The translations under genes were made by a program, and so were the position numbers. The notes below the pieces were generated by a model. The model was not told where the DNA came from. It did not search any database and saw nothing but the letters and a program-made list of their open reading frames with translations. This document shows positions 28,713-36,963 of a DNA stretch of 64,000 nucleotides, piece after piece. Source of the stretch: Basfia succiniciproducens (GTDB taxonomy: Bacteria > Pseudomonadota > Gammaproteobacteria > Enterobacterales > Pasteurellaceae); the NCBI RefSeq assembly GCF_011455875.1, contig NZ_CP015031.1, forward strand, positions 558,001-622,000, given 5' to 3'. How positions within the stretch are numbered: position 1 is the stretch's first letter; each line of letters begins with the position of its first letter.

Positions 28713-30602
28713 TTAGTTTTCTTCATCTTCTGCGTTTACATCGTCGGTCAAGTGATTAGCTTGTTCAATATCATCGGGGATGTTGCTATCTTCTTGCTTG
28801 TTGTATTTTTTGAATCTTTGATGGTAATACCCCACTACAAAACGGCCTTGCTCTTCTAAAGATAGATGGCGTGGGAATGGTGTTTCTGCATCAAAAACCC
28901 CTACAATCTCACCAACTTTAGCTTCAAGCCAGTTCGCCAATTTTTTTGAATCTCCCTTTACCCACTTTGCTTTTTTGCCTTTTCTTAAGCCAGCAATATG
29001 CGTACGGTAATTATCCAATAAAATAGGGAAAGTGCTATGTGGCGAACTTGAGGCACCGCCATAAAATTTGTCCCTTACCCCTGCGTTCAGTTCGCCTAGA
29101 GCTGATGATTGTGCCAATTCGATAATGGCAAATAAACGTCCTAAGCGATAGGGAATGTCTTTGGTTTCTTCATTGAGACCCATAGTAAGCTCCTCTTTGT
29201 ATAAGCTGTTACGATTAATCACTGCTTTAATCACGGCAACACGCAGTCCTGAAATATATCCGTCGGAACGGATACGCCCAATCATTCGTGTCAACATGGT
29301 TTTGGGATACGCTCTGCCTGTTAAAATCGAGCGCATATACTCGCCTGCCAGTTGCGGAGGAATATCTTTGCTTTCTGACTTTTTCAGACGACCATCAGCG
29401 CCTTTCCGTTTTGGTGTAGTTTCCAGCAGAATCCGCAAAATAGCAGGTGGTTTCCCACGCCATGCAGGTGGTTCAATATGTAAATCCCGCCAATACCTTG
29501 CCATATTGTCCGCCAACTGCCCGAAAGTGGTATCTAGCCAAAAGCGAACCGAAATCCGCGCAGCGTTCGGCGCCAAGCCTAAGATATAAAAGCGGGTATC
29601 GGGCGAAAGCTCGGGCGCAACTTCCTGCAAAGGCCGTCCTTTGGCGATTTGTTCTAAAATATAGAATACTTTTTTAGATTCCTGCTCATCATCGGGCGGG
29701 GCAAACACACTTGCCAAAAAACCTACAGCAGCTTCGGCATTGGCACTGTTATCCGCCTCCGCCCAAAAAACCGTGCTGGTGTCACCAATACTTAAACGGT
29801 GAGCTTTTTCACGCAACAAGTAGTTTAAAGTTGTGGTATAAGCAAAGGCAGAAGCTTCAGAAACCGGTGCATTTGAGCCTTGTTCTTTACCGAAGGAAGC
29901 AAAAGATTCTTTATTAAAAGAGATAATCGAACCGCCCGAACTTTGCCCGCCGAATACTCCTTTAATCGCAGGGTGCAAACGTGCTATCGGCGCATTGGCA
30001 CCGCTGATTAAACAGATACCTTGCTCCGCATTATCATCTTTTAAAAGATCCGCCCATAAAGTTTGCGCCGCTTCGCGCTGATGAATATAGCCTGAACAGC
30101 CATCCAATTTGAAAACCAGATTGGCGTCTAACATTTCAGTGAGGCAAGGCGGTTGAGAAAAATGTTCCGGCTGCCATTTTTCTAAAAAACGACAAACGGC
30201 TTGTAAGCCAAGATCTTGTGAATCTTTAAATAATTCAAGGTGGGATTGTTTGAAAGCTTCGAAGGTTTTTTGTGAGATAACAAAGGGCTGTTCTTTGGCT
30301 GTGGCTTTATCTTTGTTGCTTTCTACGCCTAAAACATAAGCGGTTTTATCCCATAGAAAAAATGGTTTTGGAGTAACACCTGGTCGTTTGAACGATTGCG
30401 GTACTACCATAGACTTAGCTAGAGGCTTTTTACCATCACTTAGGTTAGGCACAACATCGACTAACTGCCCGTCTTGGTTAATCACCAGCACCCAACCGAT
30501 TTTTTCTTCACTAAAGCCATAAGACGGCACTTTAGGATTGCCAACACTATCCGTTTCTTTAGCTAATCGCTGATAGTAACGTGCGAGAGAAGAGAGAATC
30601 AT
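28713..30602 (-). CDS. cas8c: Type I-C Cascade large subunit Cas8c (Csd1)
   Basis: The 629-residue large subunit that recognises the PAM and recruits Cas3. It shows Csd1 family features: the N-terminal [16 protein letters not shown], the central [21 protein letters not shown] with YTTTLNYLL, and [18 protein letters not shown]. In type I-C a separate small Cas11 can be translated from within the cas8c message; its start is not resolved here. The start overlaps the cas5c stop by 4 bases (ATGA), so the two are translationally coupled. Confidence 0.95.
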   Translation of the reverse strand: MILSSLARYYQRLAKETDSVGNPKVPSYGFSEEKIGWVLVINQDGQLVDVVPNLSDGKKPLAKSMVVPQSFKRPGVTPKPFFLWDKTAYVLGVESNKDKATAKEQPFVISQKTFEAFKQSHLELFKDSQDLGLQAVCRFLEKWQPEHFSQPPCLTEMLDANLVFKLDGCSGYIHQREAAQTLWADLLKDDNAEQGICLISGANAPIARLHPAIKGVFGGQSSGGSIISFNKESFASFGKEQGSNAPVSEASAFAYTTTLNYLLREKAHRLSIGDTSTVFWAEADNSANAEAAVGFLASVFAPPDDEQESKKVFYILEQIAKGRPLQEVAPELSPDTRFYILGLAPNAARISVRFWLDTTFGQLADNMARYWRDLHIEPPAWRGKPPAILRILLETTPKRKGADGRLKKSESKDIPPQLAGEYMRSILTGRAYPKTMLTRMIGRIRSDGYISGLRVAVIKAVINRNSLYKEELTMGLNEETKDIPYRLGRLFAIIELAQSSALGELNAGVRDKFYGGASSSPHSTFPILLDNYRTHIAGLRKGKKAKWVKGDSKKLANWLEAKVGEIVGVFDAETPFPRHLSLEEQGRFVVGYYHQRFKKYNKQEDSNIPDDIEQANHLTDDVNAEDEEN

Positions 30603-31276
30603 CTTTTCACCTCCTCGGCATAAAACGGCGGCACGTCAATCACGCCGTTTTTCAATTCAGCACGGAAAAAATGTGGCGTATTGCCGTGCTCAAAATCAAT
30701 ATCGTGCAACATCCAGCCAAGATCCCGATTCAACTCACTTTCTGAAAGTTGTGATAAAGGCAATGGGTCGTTGTCGTCAATCAACGCAAAATGCGCCGGA
30801 AACTCACGTACGCCCATACAAGGCTGTTGAAAACATTGCCCTTTTAACGCACGGCGTTTAAACATTTCGATATGCTTAGTGGTGTTCTCGTCCGTGCCGG
30901 CTTTTGATGTCATTACCGCATGGGCTTCAATCACATAAGCCACATCTTTTAACACCGTTGCCGCACGTTGTTGGCGATCATCTTCGATAACGGTGTATAA
31001 ATCCGCCACGCTTTTACGCTTCATCGCCCCACTGATTTTTGACTCGGAAATCTTAGCTCCAAGTTCATTGCGCCGAACCGATTCAAAGCGTATCGGTTTT
31101 AGTACATAGATCTTATCGATCACCCAATTAATCGCCGGCTTCCAGTGAATCGCACTAAGAATCCCGCGAGCAGCCGAAGGGGTTATTACATCATAAGACA
31201 CCCGCTCAACTTTCATTTCAGGACGAGTAAAACAAGCATAGTCGCCCCAGATGTGTAACCTTATCCGATTAGCCAT
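30599..31276 (-). CDS. cas5c: Type I-C Cascade subunit and crRNA-processing nuclease Cas5c
   Basis: In type I-C systems, which lack Cas6, Cas5c (Cas5d) cleaves pre-crRNA at the repeat hairpin and keeps the 5' handle. The protein has 225 residues starting MANRIRLHIWGDYACFTRPEMKVERVSYDVITPSAARGIL, the standard Cas5c N-terminus with the glycine-rich/active-site region. An AAGGAG site precedes the ATG. Directly upstream on the same strand lie two repeat-like hairpins, the kind of RNA its product binds. Confidence 0.95.
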   Translation of the reverse strand: MANRIRLHIWGDYACFTRPEMKVERVSYDVITPSAARGILSAIHWKPAINWVIDKIYVLKPIRFESVRRNELGAKISESKISGAMKRKSVADLYTVIEDDRQQRAATVLKDVAYVIEAHAVMTSKAGTDENTTKHIEMFKRRALKGQCFQQPCMGVREFPAHFALIDDNDPLPLSQLSESELNRDLGWMLHDIDFEHGNTPHFFRAELKNGVIDVPPFYAEEVKR

Positions 31277-31292
31277 TTTTATGCTCCTTTTG

Positions 31293-31328
31293 GTTTTATT
31301 AATCCACGCCTCCCCAAAGGGAGGCGGA
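31293..31328 (-). repeat. Solitary CRISPR-repeat-like hairpin directly upstream of cas5c
   Basis: On the plus strand it reads GTTTTATTAATCCACGCC, then a perfect 8-bp hairpin CGCCTCCC (31307-31314), CAAA loop, GGGAGGCG (31319-31326). The order GTTT...AATCCACGC-stem is that of type I-C repeats, with about three extra bases after GTTT. The stem differs from the local array repeat. It lies about 17 bases before the cas5c ATG and would be in the cas5c mRNA leader. There is no T-run, so a terminator role is unlikely. Confidence 0.6.
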
Positions 31329-31358
31329 TTTTGTCATACTGATAACCTATCAGCTTTA
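31329..31358 (-). promoter_or_regulatory. 30-base spacer-like interval with a 15-base palindrome
   Basis: It lies between the two repeat-like hairpins, close to normal spacer length. It contains CTGATA-ACC-TATCAG (31339-31353), a perfect 6-bp inverted repeat that could instead be an operator. I found no convincing match to it elsewhere in the window. Confidence 0.35.
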
Positions 31359-31388
31359 GTTTCAATCCGCGCACCTGAATGGTGCGAT
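31359..31388 (-). repeat. Solitary type I-C-like CRISPR repeat between cas3 and cas5c
   Basis: On the plus strand it starts GTTTCAATCCGCGCACC and continues through a TGAAT loop into GGTGCG, forming a CGCACC/GGTGCG hairpin. It has the 8-base ATTGAAAC handle on the minus strand, the same orientation as the array, but a stem unlike that of the local array repeats (GCTCTC/GAGAGC). It is 15 bases downstream of the broken RhuM gene. Confidence 0.7.
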
Positions 31389-31403
31389 ATGAGACAACTC
31401 AGG

Positions 31404-31847
31404 TTATTCTTTTAATTTATCTTTCCGTCTTAACAAATGATCAAAATCACTTTCAAATAATCGATCTTGCACAATACGGTATTTTTCAAATTCACTTTCG
31501 GCATGGGCTTTGGCAATTTCCGCCGTAACTTTAACCTACGGCAATAATGGCAGAGAGGTTATAATGCTTTGTATTGTAGCTCTTGCCGTCATCGGCAGTT
31601 ATTCGAAAATTTCGAATAACTGAATTTTCTTCCAACTCACTGTCTGCAAATATTTTTTTAGATGATAATTGATGGTGTGGACTTCCACATCATATAACAG
31701 CCCCATCATTTTCTGTGTCAGCCAAACGTTTTCATCGGCATACACCGCCTGCACACCGTTTTCGCGGTTTGCCGCCACAAAGGTTAGATACTCAGCTGCT
31801 GATGAGCGAGTAATGGATAATTCTTTCTTGCTCGGTACTTTATTCAT
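31404..31847 (-). pseudogene. Broken RhuM-family gene between cas3 and cas5c
   Basis: A remnant of a second RhuM gene. The start (ATG at 31847 after GGAGAG) encodes KKELSITRSSAAEYLTFVAA and ENVWLTQKMMGLLYDVEV, parallel to the intact copy at 25986-27017. One A is missing in a run of A within HLKK-(I)FADSEL, shifting the frame; the matching sequence resumes as ITADDGKSYNTKHYNLSAII, then stops. About 197 codons are missing (equivalent to residues 107-303 of the intact copy), and the C-terminal part resumes as KVTAEIAKAHAESEFEKY and ends at 31404. The paralogues are clearly diverged, so this is not a recent duplication. Confidence 0.85.
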
Positions 31848-31879
31848 TTATCTCTCCTACATCACAAAATAAATTCTCT

Positions 31880-31980
31880 TATTCGGATATAGTATTGGCT
31901 TTATTGAGAGGTTAGGTTTGAGTGAAATATGATGTTATCCGAATATTCTTGATTTCAATTGGATAAATATTAGCCTCTCA
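31880..31980. repeat. Two interleaved inverted repeats around the internal cas promoter
   Basis: TATTCGGATA (31880-31889) and TATCCGAATA (31936-31945) are perfect 10-base arms. TGAGAGGTTA (31905-31914) and TAGCCTCTCA (31971-31980) are arms with one mismatch. The second arm of the latter overlaps the promoter spacer and -10. They may be operators or remains of a small mobile element. Confidence 0.55.
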
Positions 31981-31995
31981 TATGGTAAAAATCAA
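31967..31995 (-). promoter_or_regulatory. Strong sigma70 promoter candidate for the distal cas operon
   Basis: On the minus strand TTGATT (31995-31990), a 17-base spacer and TAATAT (31972-31967). It lies downstream of the cas3 stop and upstream of the RhuM remnant, so it would drive cas5c-cas8c-cas7c-cas4-rhuM-cas1-cas2 independently of cas3. Confidence 0.6.
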
Positions 31996-32024
31996 TATTA
32001 TATTTCTATAGATGATAAGTTAAA

Positions 32025-34307
32025 CTAAAACACCATCCCCTCCACCTTAATAAACCCCAAATCCTCCCAATCCAACCCCGCTACCTCATCATACAAATCC
32101 AACCCGATTAAACTATAAAACTGGTTCCCGAATTGTTTTTCGTTGATTGCTTCAATTCGTCCTGCTTTAAATAACGCTTCTAAGGATTCCTTTGGAATCT
32201 GTACAGTGTAAGGTTGTAATTTACGAAGTAGTCCGCCGACTTTTTCAGCATAGCGAAGTTCTTCAATCCGTTTTTCCGCCTCTTTATCAAACGGGATAAT
32301 CAGCGGTAGCATATGGCTTTCGATCATACGGAACTCTTTTGCGATAGTCTGGAATGGGAAATCCAAGGTTTTTCCTGCGGCGTGGCATTTTTCAAGAATC
32401 TGCTTGTTATCCAGATCTTTGCCCTTTTGTTCATATACTCCGGAAAAATAGTGGTTGATAGCTTCCACAGAAAGCAAATCTTTGGAATAACGACGAACCG
32501 TTGAACGCATTACTGCGGAATACAAACTTAATTCAGGAGGTACTTTCCACTGTTGTTCGGGTTGGAATACCCATACAAAGCTCTGTTCCGCTAATTTTTT
32601 CCCTTCACGGTTGCAACGACCTGCCGCTTGTGCCACGGAATCTAATCCGGCTTCCGCCCGCATAACCAATGGAAAATCCACATCCACACCCGCTTCTATC
32701 AGCGAAGTTGCAATAACCCGACAGGATCGACCCGCTTGTAGATGTTGTCTGATTTGCTCTAACATTTGTGAACGATGTTTTGCGCACATTAGGGTGGTTA
32801 AATGAAAGGTTCCGTCCAGCTGTTTAGCCTGTTCGTATAAACTGCGAGCGTGACGGCGGTTATTGACGATAATCAGAATCTGCTGATTTTCGGTGAGTTT
32901 CTCAATTAAATCCTTATCCGATTGCATACCAATATGTTGCACGCTGGTACGGCGTAAATCGGCAAAAAGTGCGGTCGGATTCGGGGCGATTTCTCGCACA
33001 TTTTCAAACCCGCAGTAAAAACCGTGTTGCGCTTGAATGGCGGGTTGAGTTGCGGTGCACATTACGATTGAGCTGTGATAATTACGAGCCAGTTCTTTGA
33101 TCGATTGCATAATCGGCAGCAACAAATTAAGCGGTAACATTTGCGCTTCATCGAGAATGATTACGCTATTAGCAATATTGTGCAATTTACGGCAACGGGA
33201 AGATTTATCCGCAAACAGTGATTCAAAAAACTGCACGGCGGTCGTAACCACAATCGGCATATCCCAATTTTCTGAAGCTAATTTCAGCTTGTCTTTGGTA
33301 TCTTTATCCAATAATTTTTCATCATCAAAAGTGCTGTGATGTTCCAGTACCGCCGCTTCGCCAAACTCTCCGAAAGCCTTACGAAACTCTTGTGCGTTTT
33401 GCTCAATAATACTGGTAAAGGGAATTACATAAATGATTCGCTGCATTCCGTATTTTTTAGCGTGCTCCAACGCAAATGCCATTGAGGTAAAGGTTTTGCC
33501 GCCGCCCGTTGGTACGGTTAAGCTAAATAACCCCGGCTCTTGCTGCGCCTGCTCAACAGCATGATCCAAAATCTGGCTACGTAAACGATTTAACTTGGCA
33601 TTACGCTGTTCTTCTTCCGTTTGGGGCTGAAGCACCTTTTTGCGTTCGCGAAAATCGCTAATAAACCAATTAAATTGCTGATGTAATTGATCTAAAGAAG
33701 GTGCGTTACCACGATCAATATCTTGCTGTTTTAAATTTGCATAAAAAGCTTCGGTATCTAAGAAATCGGCATCGACTAAACAGGAATAGAGCATTCGGAT
33801 AAAGAAAGCTAATGAGAAAGATGGGTTATACGGGTCGGGGGTTAAATCAGGGGAAACTAGTTTTTCCGGTAAAGGTAATTCACTTTGCCAAATTGGATCG
33901 AGTTCAGGTAAATTACCTTTGCCAAAAGGCACTGATAAACGCTGTTTTAAAGTACTGCGATTATCCCCTTCGCCATCGCCGTTTACTAATCCGGTATGGT
34001 GGCTTGCAATACAGAACGCCGAAATCTTACCAAGAGGAAATCCCCAACGTTCTATAGCGATTTTCGCCCCGGCTGTTGCGTGATCAACCGAAGGCCCGCC
34101 GTGTAAACGTTTATCAAATGCCGGTGTATATTTGCCTAAATCGTGTAATAAGCCGGTATTGTAGGCAAGTTGGTACGCATTAAATATTTCGGCAAATTGT
34201 GCGGCAAGCTTTGCGACATTTTCTGCATGGCTGCTAAAAGTTTGCCATTGTTCATGAGGGAGATCTTTTTCCGAATGGGCATAATACACTTTCTTTGTGT
34301 TTGTCAT
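32025..34307 (-). CDS. cas3: CRISPR-associated helicase/nuclease Cas3 (type I-C)
   Basis: A 760-residue effector that unwinds and degrades target DNA after Cascade binding. The N-terminal HD nuclease domain has His27, His55-Asp56 (GLLHDLGKYT) and ASHHTG (residues 101-105). The SF2 helicase follows with Walker A PTGGGKT (266-272), DEAQ box (386-389), the TAT motif in VMCTATQP, and motif VI around AQAAGRCNREGK. An uptake sequence lies inside the gene near 32969. It is separated from cas5c by about 750 bases rather than being adjacent. Only 66 bases separate it from nrdA, mostly terminator, so its promoter is unclear. Confidence 0.96.
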   Translation of the reverse strand: MTNTKKVYYAHSEKDLPHEQWQTFSSHAENVAKLAAQFAEIFNAYQLAYNTGLLHDLGKYTPAFDKRLHGGPSVDHATAGAKIAIERWGFPLGKISAFCIASHHTGLVNGDGEGDNRSTLKQRLSVPFGKGNLPELDPIWQSELPLPEKLVSPDLTPDPYNPSFSLAFFIRMLYSCLVDADFLDTEAFYANLKQQDIDRGNAPSLDQLHQQFNWFISDFRERKKVLQPQTEEEQRNAKLNRLRSQILDHAVEQAQQEPGLFSLTVPTGGGKTFTSMAFALEHAKKYGMQRIIYVIPFTSIIEQNAQEFRKAFGEFGEAAVLEHHSTFDDEKLLDKDTKDKLKLASENWDMPIVVTTAVQFFESLFADKSSRCRKLHNIANSVIILDEAQMLPLNLLLPIMQSIKELARNYHSSIVMCTATQPAIQAQHGFYCGFENVREIAPNPTALFADLRRTSVQHIGMQSDKDLIEKLTENQQILIIVNNRRHARSLYEQAKQLDGTFHLTTLMCAKHRSQMLEQIRQHLQAGRSCRVIATSLIEAGVDVDFPLVMRAEAGLDSVAQAAGRCNREGKKLAEQSFVWVFQPEQQWKVPPELSLYSAVMRSTVRRYSKDLLSVEAINHYFSGVYEQKGKDLDNKQILEKCHAAGKTLDFPFQTIAKEFRMIESHMLPLIIPFDKEAEKRIEELRYAEKVGGLLRKLQPYTVQIPKESLEALFKAGRIEAINEKQFGNQFYSLIGLDLYDEVAGLDWEDLGFIKVEGMVF

Positions 34308-34323
34308 GATTTACTCCATATAC

Positions 34324-34366
34324 AAAAAAGCGGCTAAAAACATTTAAGTTTTTAACCGCACTTTTA
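34324..34366 (-). terminator. Terminator of nrdA containing an uptake sequence
   Basis: AAAAGTGCGGTTAAAAAC and GTTTTTAGCCGCTTTTTT (minus strand) form a long stem with a T-run, between the nrdA stop and cas3. One arm includes an uptake sequence. Confidence 0.8.
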
Positions 34367-34373
34367 AATTTAA

Positions 34374-36644
34374 TTAGATTTTGCAAGCACCGCCGGCACA
34401 GCCGTCATCGAGATCTTCCTGGGCGTCGTCGGCGCCGTCTCGGGTGTTTTGATAATAAAGGGTTTTTAAACCGTATTTATATGCCGTTAAAAGGTCTTTT
34501 AATAATATTTTCATCGGCACCTTATCATCTTCAAATCGCTTCGGATCGTAGTTGGTATTGGCGGAAATTGACTGGTCGACAAATTTCTGCATAATGCCCA
34601 CCAAATGGAGATAACCGTCCATGTTTGGTATATCCCACAGGAGTTCGTATTTGTCGCTGAGGTTTTCATAATCCGGTACCACTTGTTTCAAAATGCCGTC
34701 TTTTGAAGCTTTAACGCTGATATGACCGCGCGGCGGTTCAATACCGTTGGTAGCATTAGAAATTTGCGATGAAGTTTCCGACGGCATTAATGCGGTTAAT
34801 GTGGAGTTGCGTAAACCGAACTCTAAAATCTCGGTACGTAATTGTTCCCAGTCATAATGCAAGGGTTCGCTCGTTAAATTATCCACATCTTTTTTGTAGG
34901 TATCAATCGGTAAGATACCTTTTGCATAAGTGGTTTCATTGAAGTATTCGCAAGCGCCTAATTCTTTTGCAAGATTCATTGAGGCTTTTAGTAGGTAATA
35001 TTGAATTGCCTCGAATGTACGGTGAGTCAGATTATTAGCGCTGCCGTCGGAATAACGAACGCCGTTTTTCGCTAAATAGTAAGCGTAGTTAATTACACCG
35101 ATACCCAGCGCGCGACGACCTAATGAACTGCGTTTTGCCGCAGGAACAGGGTAGTCCTGATAATCCAGCAACGCATCTAAAGAACGTACCGCAAGATCCG
35201 CTAAGTTTTCTAATTCATCAAGATCGTCGATTTTACCCAAGTTGAAAGCAGAAAGTGTGCAAAGCGCAATTTCGCCGTCTTCGTCATTAATATTATTTAA
35301 CGGTTTGGTCGGTAGGGCGATTTCTAAACATAAGTTAGATTGACGTACAGGTGCAACTGCCGGGTCAAACGGGCTGTGAGTGTTACAGTGATCCACGTTT
35401 TGTACGTAAATTCGGCCGGTTGACGCGCGTTCCTGCATTAATAACGAGAATAAATCCACCGCTTTAACGGTTCGTTTACGGATTGTCGGATCCTGTTCGT
35501 ATTTTACGTATAATTCTTCGAATTTAGATTGATCTGCAAAAAATGCTTCGTACAATCCCGGTACGTCCGAAGGACTGAATAAAGTAATATCGCCGCCTTT
35601 AATTAAGCGTTGATACATAGTTCGGTTGATTTGTACGCCATAGTCCATGTGACGGGCACGGTTTTCTTCAACGCCGCGGTTATTTTTTAATACTACCAGG
35701 CTTTCCACTTCTAAATGCCACATCGGGAAGTAGACTGTTGCCGCTCCGCCGCGTACACCGCCTTGCGAGCAGGATTTTACTGCAGTTTGGAAATGTTTAT
35801 AAAACGGAATACAACCGGTGTGGAAGGCTTCGCCGTCACGAATCGGGCTGCCTAAAGCGCGGATAGCGCCGGCATTGATGCCGATTCCCGCACGTTGCGA
35901 TACGTATTTGATAATCGCCGATGAGGTCGCATTGATAGAGTCAAGGCTGTCGTCACATTCAATAAGTACGCAGGAGCTGAATTGACGGGTAGGGGTGCGC
36001 ACGCCGGACATAATCGGCGTAGGCAATGAAATTTTGAATGTAGAAATCGCGTCGTAAAAACGATGAATATAATCTAAACGCGTTTCCGCAGGATATTTTG
36101 AAAATAAACTTGCCGCAACCAGAATATAAAGGAATTGTGCGGACTCGTAGATCTCACCGGTTACACGGTTTTGTACCAGATATTTTCCTTCCAATTGTTT
36201 TACCGCGGCATAAGAGAAGGTCATATCGCGGCTGTGATCCAAGAAATTATCCATTTCATCCCATTCTTCGCGGGAGAAATCGGAAAGCAGCGATTCGTCG
36301 TATTTACCTAAACGGACTAACTTTTTTACATGTTCGTATAAACGAGGCGGGTCAAAATGCCCGTAGGCTTTTTTACGCAAATGGAAAATGGCAAGGCGAG
36401 CCGCCAAGTATTGATAGTCCGGTGCATCTTTGCTGATTAAATCCGCAGCGGCTTTAATGATTGTTTCATGAATGTCAGAAGTACGAATGCCTTCGTAAAA
36501 CTGAATATGTGAACGCAATTCAACCTGAGAAACGGATACATTCTCTAAGCCTTCCGCTGCCCAAGTAATCACACGGTGGATTTTATCCAGGTCGAGAGGT
36601 TCGACTTGTCCGTCACGTTTCGTGACCATCAATGCTTTATTCAT
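34374..36644 (-). CDS. nrdA: Class Ia ribonucleotide reductase, alpha subunit
   Basis: The large catalytic and allosteric subunit, 756 residues (E. coli 761), almost collinear with E. coli NrdA. It has the N-terminal ATP cone (MVTKRDGQVEPLDLDKIHRV), active-site cysteines in VLIECDDSLDS, SNLCLEIALP, the radical tyrosines near LYYQNTRDG, and the C-terminal redox pair in DGCAGGACKI. An open frame extends upstream to 36671, but the ATG at 36644 (MNKALMVTKRDG) matches the family N-terminus. Upstream are candidate NrdR boxes. It is detached from nrdB-yfaE, which lie about 19 kb to the left on the plus strand. Confidence 0.96.
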   Translation of the reverse strand: MNKALMVTKRDGQVEPLDLDKIHRVITWAAEGLENVSVSQVELRSHIQFYEGIRTSDIHETIIKAAADLISKDAPDYQYLAARLAIFHLRKKAYGHFDPPRLYEHVKKLVRLGKYDESLLSDFSREEWDEMDNFLDHSRDMTFSYAAVKQLEGKYLVQNRVTGEIYESAQFLYILVAASLFSKYPAETRLDYIHRFYDAISTFKISLPTPIMSGVRTPTRQFSSCVLIECDDSLDSINATSSAIIKYVSQRAGIGINAGAIRALGSPIRDGEAFHTGCIPFYKHFQTAVKSCSQGGVRGGAATVYFPMWHLEVESLVVLKNNRGVEENRARHMDYGVQINRTMYQRLIKGGDITLFSPSDVPGLYEAFFADQSKFEELYVKYEQDPTIRKRTVKAVDLFSLLMQERASTGRIYVQNVDHCNTHSPFDPAVAPVRQSNLCLEIALPTKPLNNINDEDGEIALCTLSAFNLGKIDDLDELENLADLAVRSLDALLDYQDYPVPAAKRSSLGRRALGIGVINYAYYLAKNGVRYSDGSANNLTHRTFEAIQYYLLKASMNLAKELGACEYFNETTYAKGILPIDTYKKDVDNLTSEPLHYDWEQLRTEILEFGLRNSTLTALMPSETSSQISNATNGIEPPRGHISVKASKDGILKQVVPDYENLSDKYELLWDIPNMDGYLHLVGIMQKFVDQSISANTNYDPKRFEDDKVPMKILLKDLLTAYKYGLKTLYYQNTRDGADDAQEDLDDGCAGGACKI

Positions 36645-36932
36645 AAAAGTTTTAACCTTAGAAAAACACAATATATAGAAGTAATAGATAATTGCGCTAC
36701 AAGATAGTGGGTTAGGCGGAAAATTTCAAGCGTTAAATTTTTTGTGTAAAATGTTGACAGAAAATAACTTACTTATATATAAGCAAAAATTTTTATCTCT
36801 ATAATTTTGCTATCGTTAAAATTTATTTGAGATCAGATTTGTGAATGAAAAGATAAAAGTGCGGTCAGGAAATCCGGATTTTTTTGAAACGATAAAGAGG
36901 TTTTTTAATGCCTGGCGCTACCATGAAAAGAA
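36645..36932. other. nrdA upstream region, no gene seen
   Basis: Besides the NrdR boxes it holds an AT-rich stretch (about 36770-36830), where an nrdA promoter may lie, and an uptake sequence at about 36858. No coding potential was recognised. Confidence 0.5.
36666..36712 (-). promoter_or_regulatory. Candidate NrdR box pair upstream of nrdA
   Basis: ACACAATATATAGAAG (36666-36681) closely fits the NrdR consensus ACACWATATATWGTGT. A weaker copy CTACAAGATAGTGGGT (36697-36712) lies exactly 31 bases further, the usual spacing of NrdR box pairs. NrdR represses ribonucleotide reductase genes. Confidence 0.65.
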
Positions 36933-36952
36933 AGGCGCCGAAGCCGGCGCCT
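36933..36952 (-). terminator. Rho-independent terminator of degP
   Basis: AGGCGCCG/CGGCGCCT hairpin followed on the minus strand by TTTCTTTTC. Confidence 0.8.
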
Positions 36953-36963
36953 ACAAGTTAAAA

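Noticed and set aside
31307-31326. The GC-rich hairpin ahead of cas5c as a simple terminator.
   Set aside because: Neither strand has a T-run after the stem, and the flanking bases fit a CRISPR repeat.
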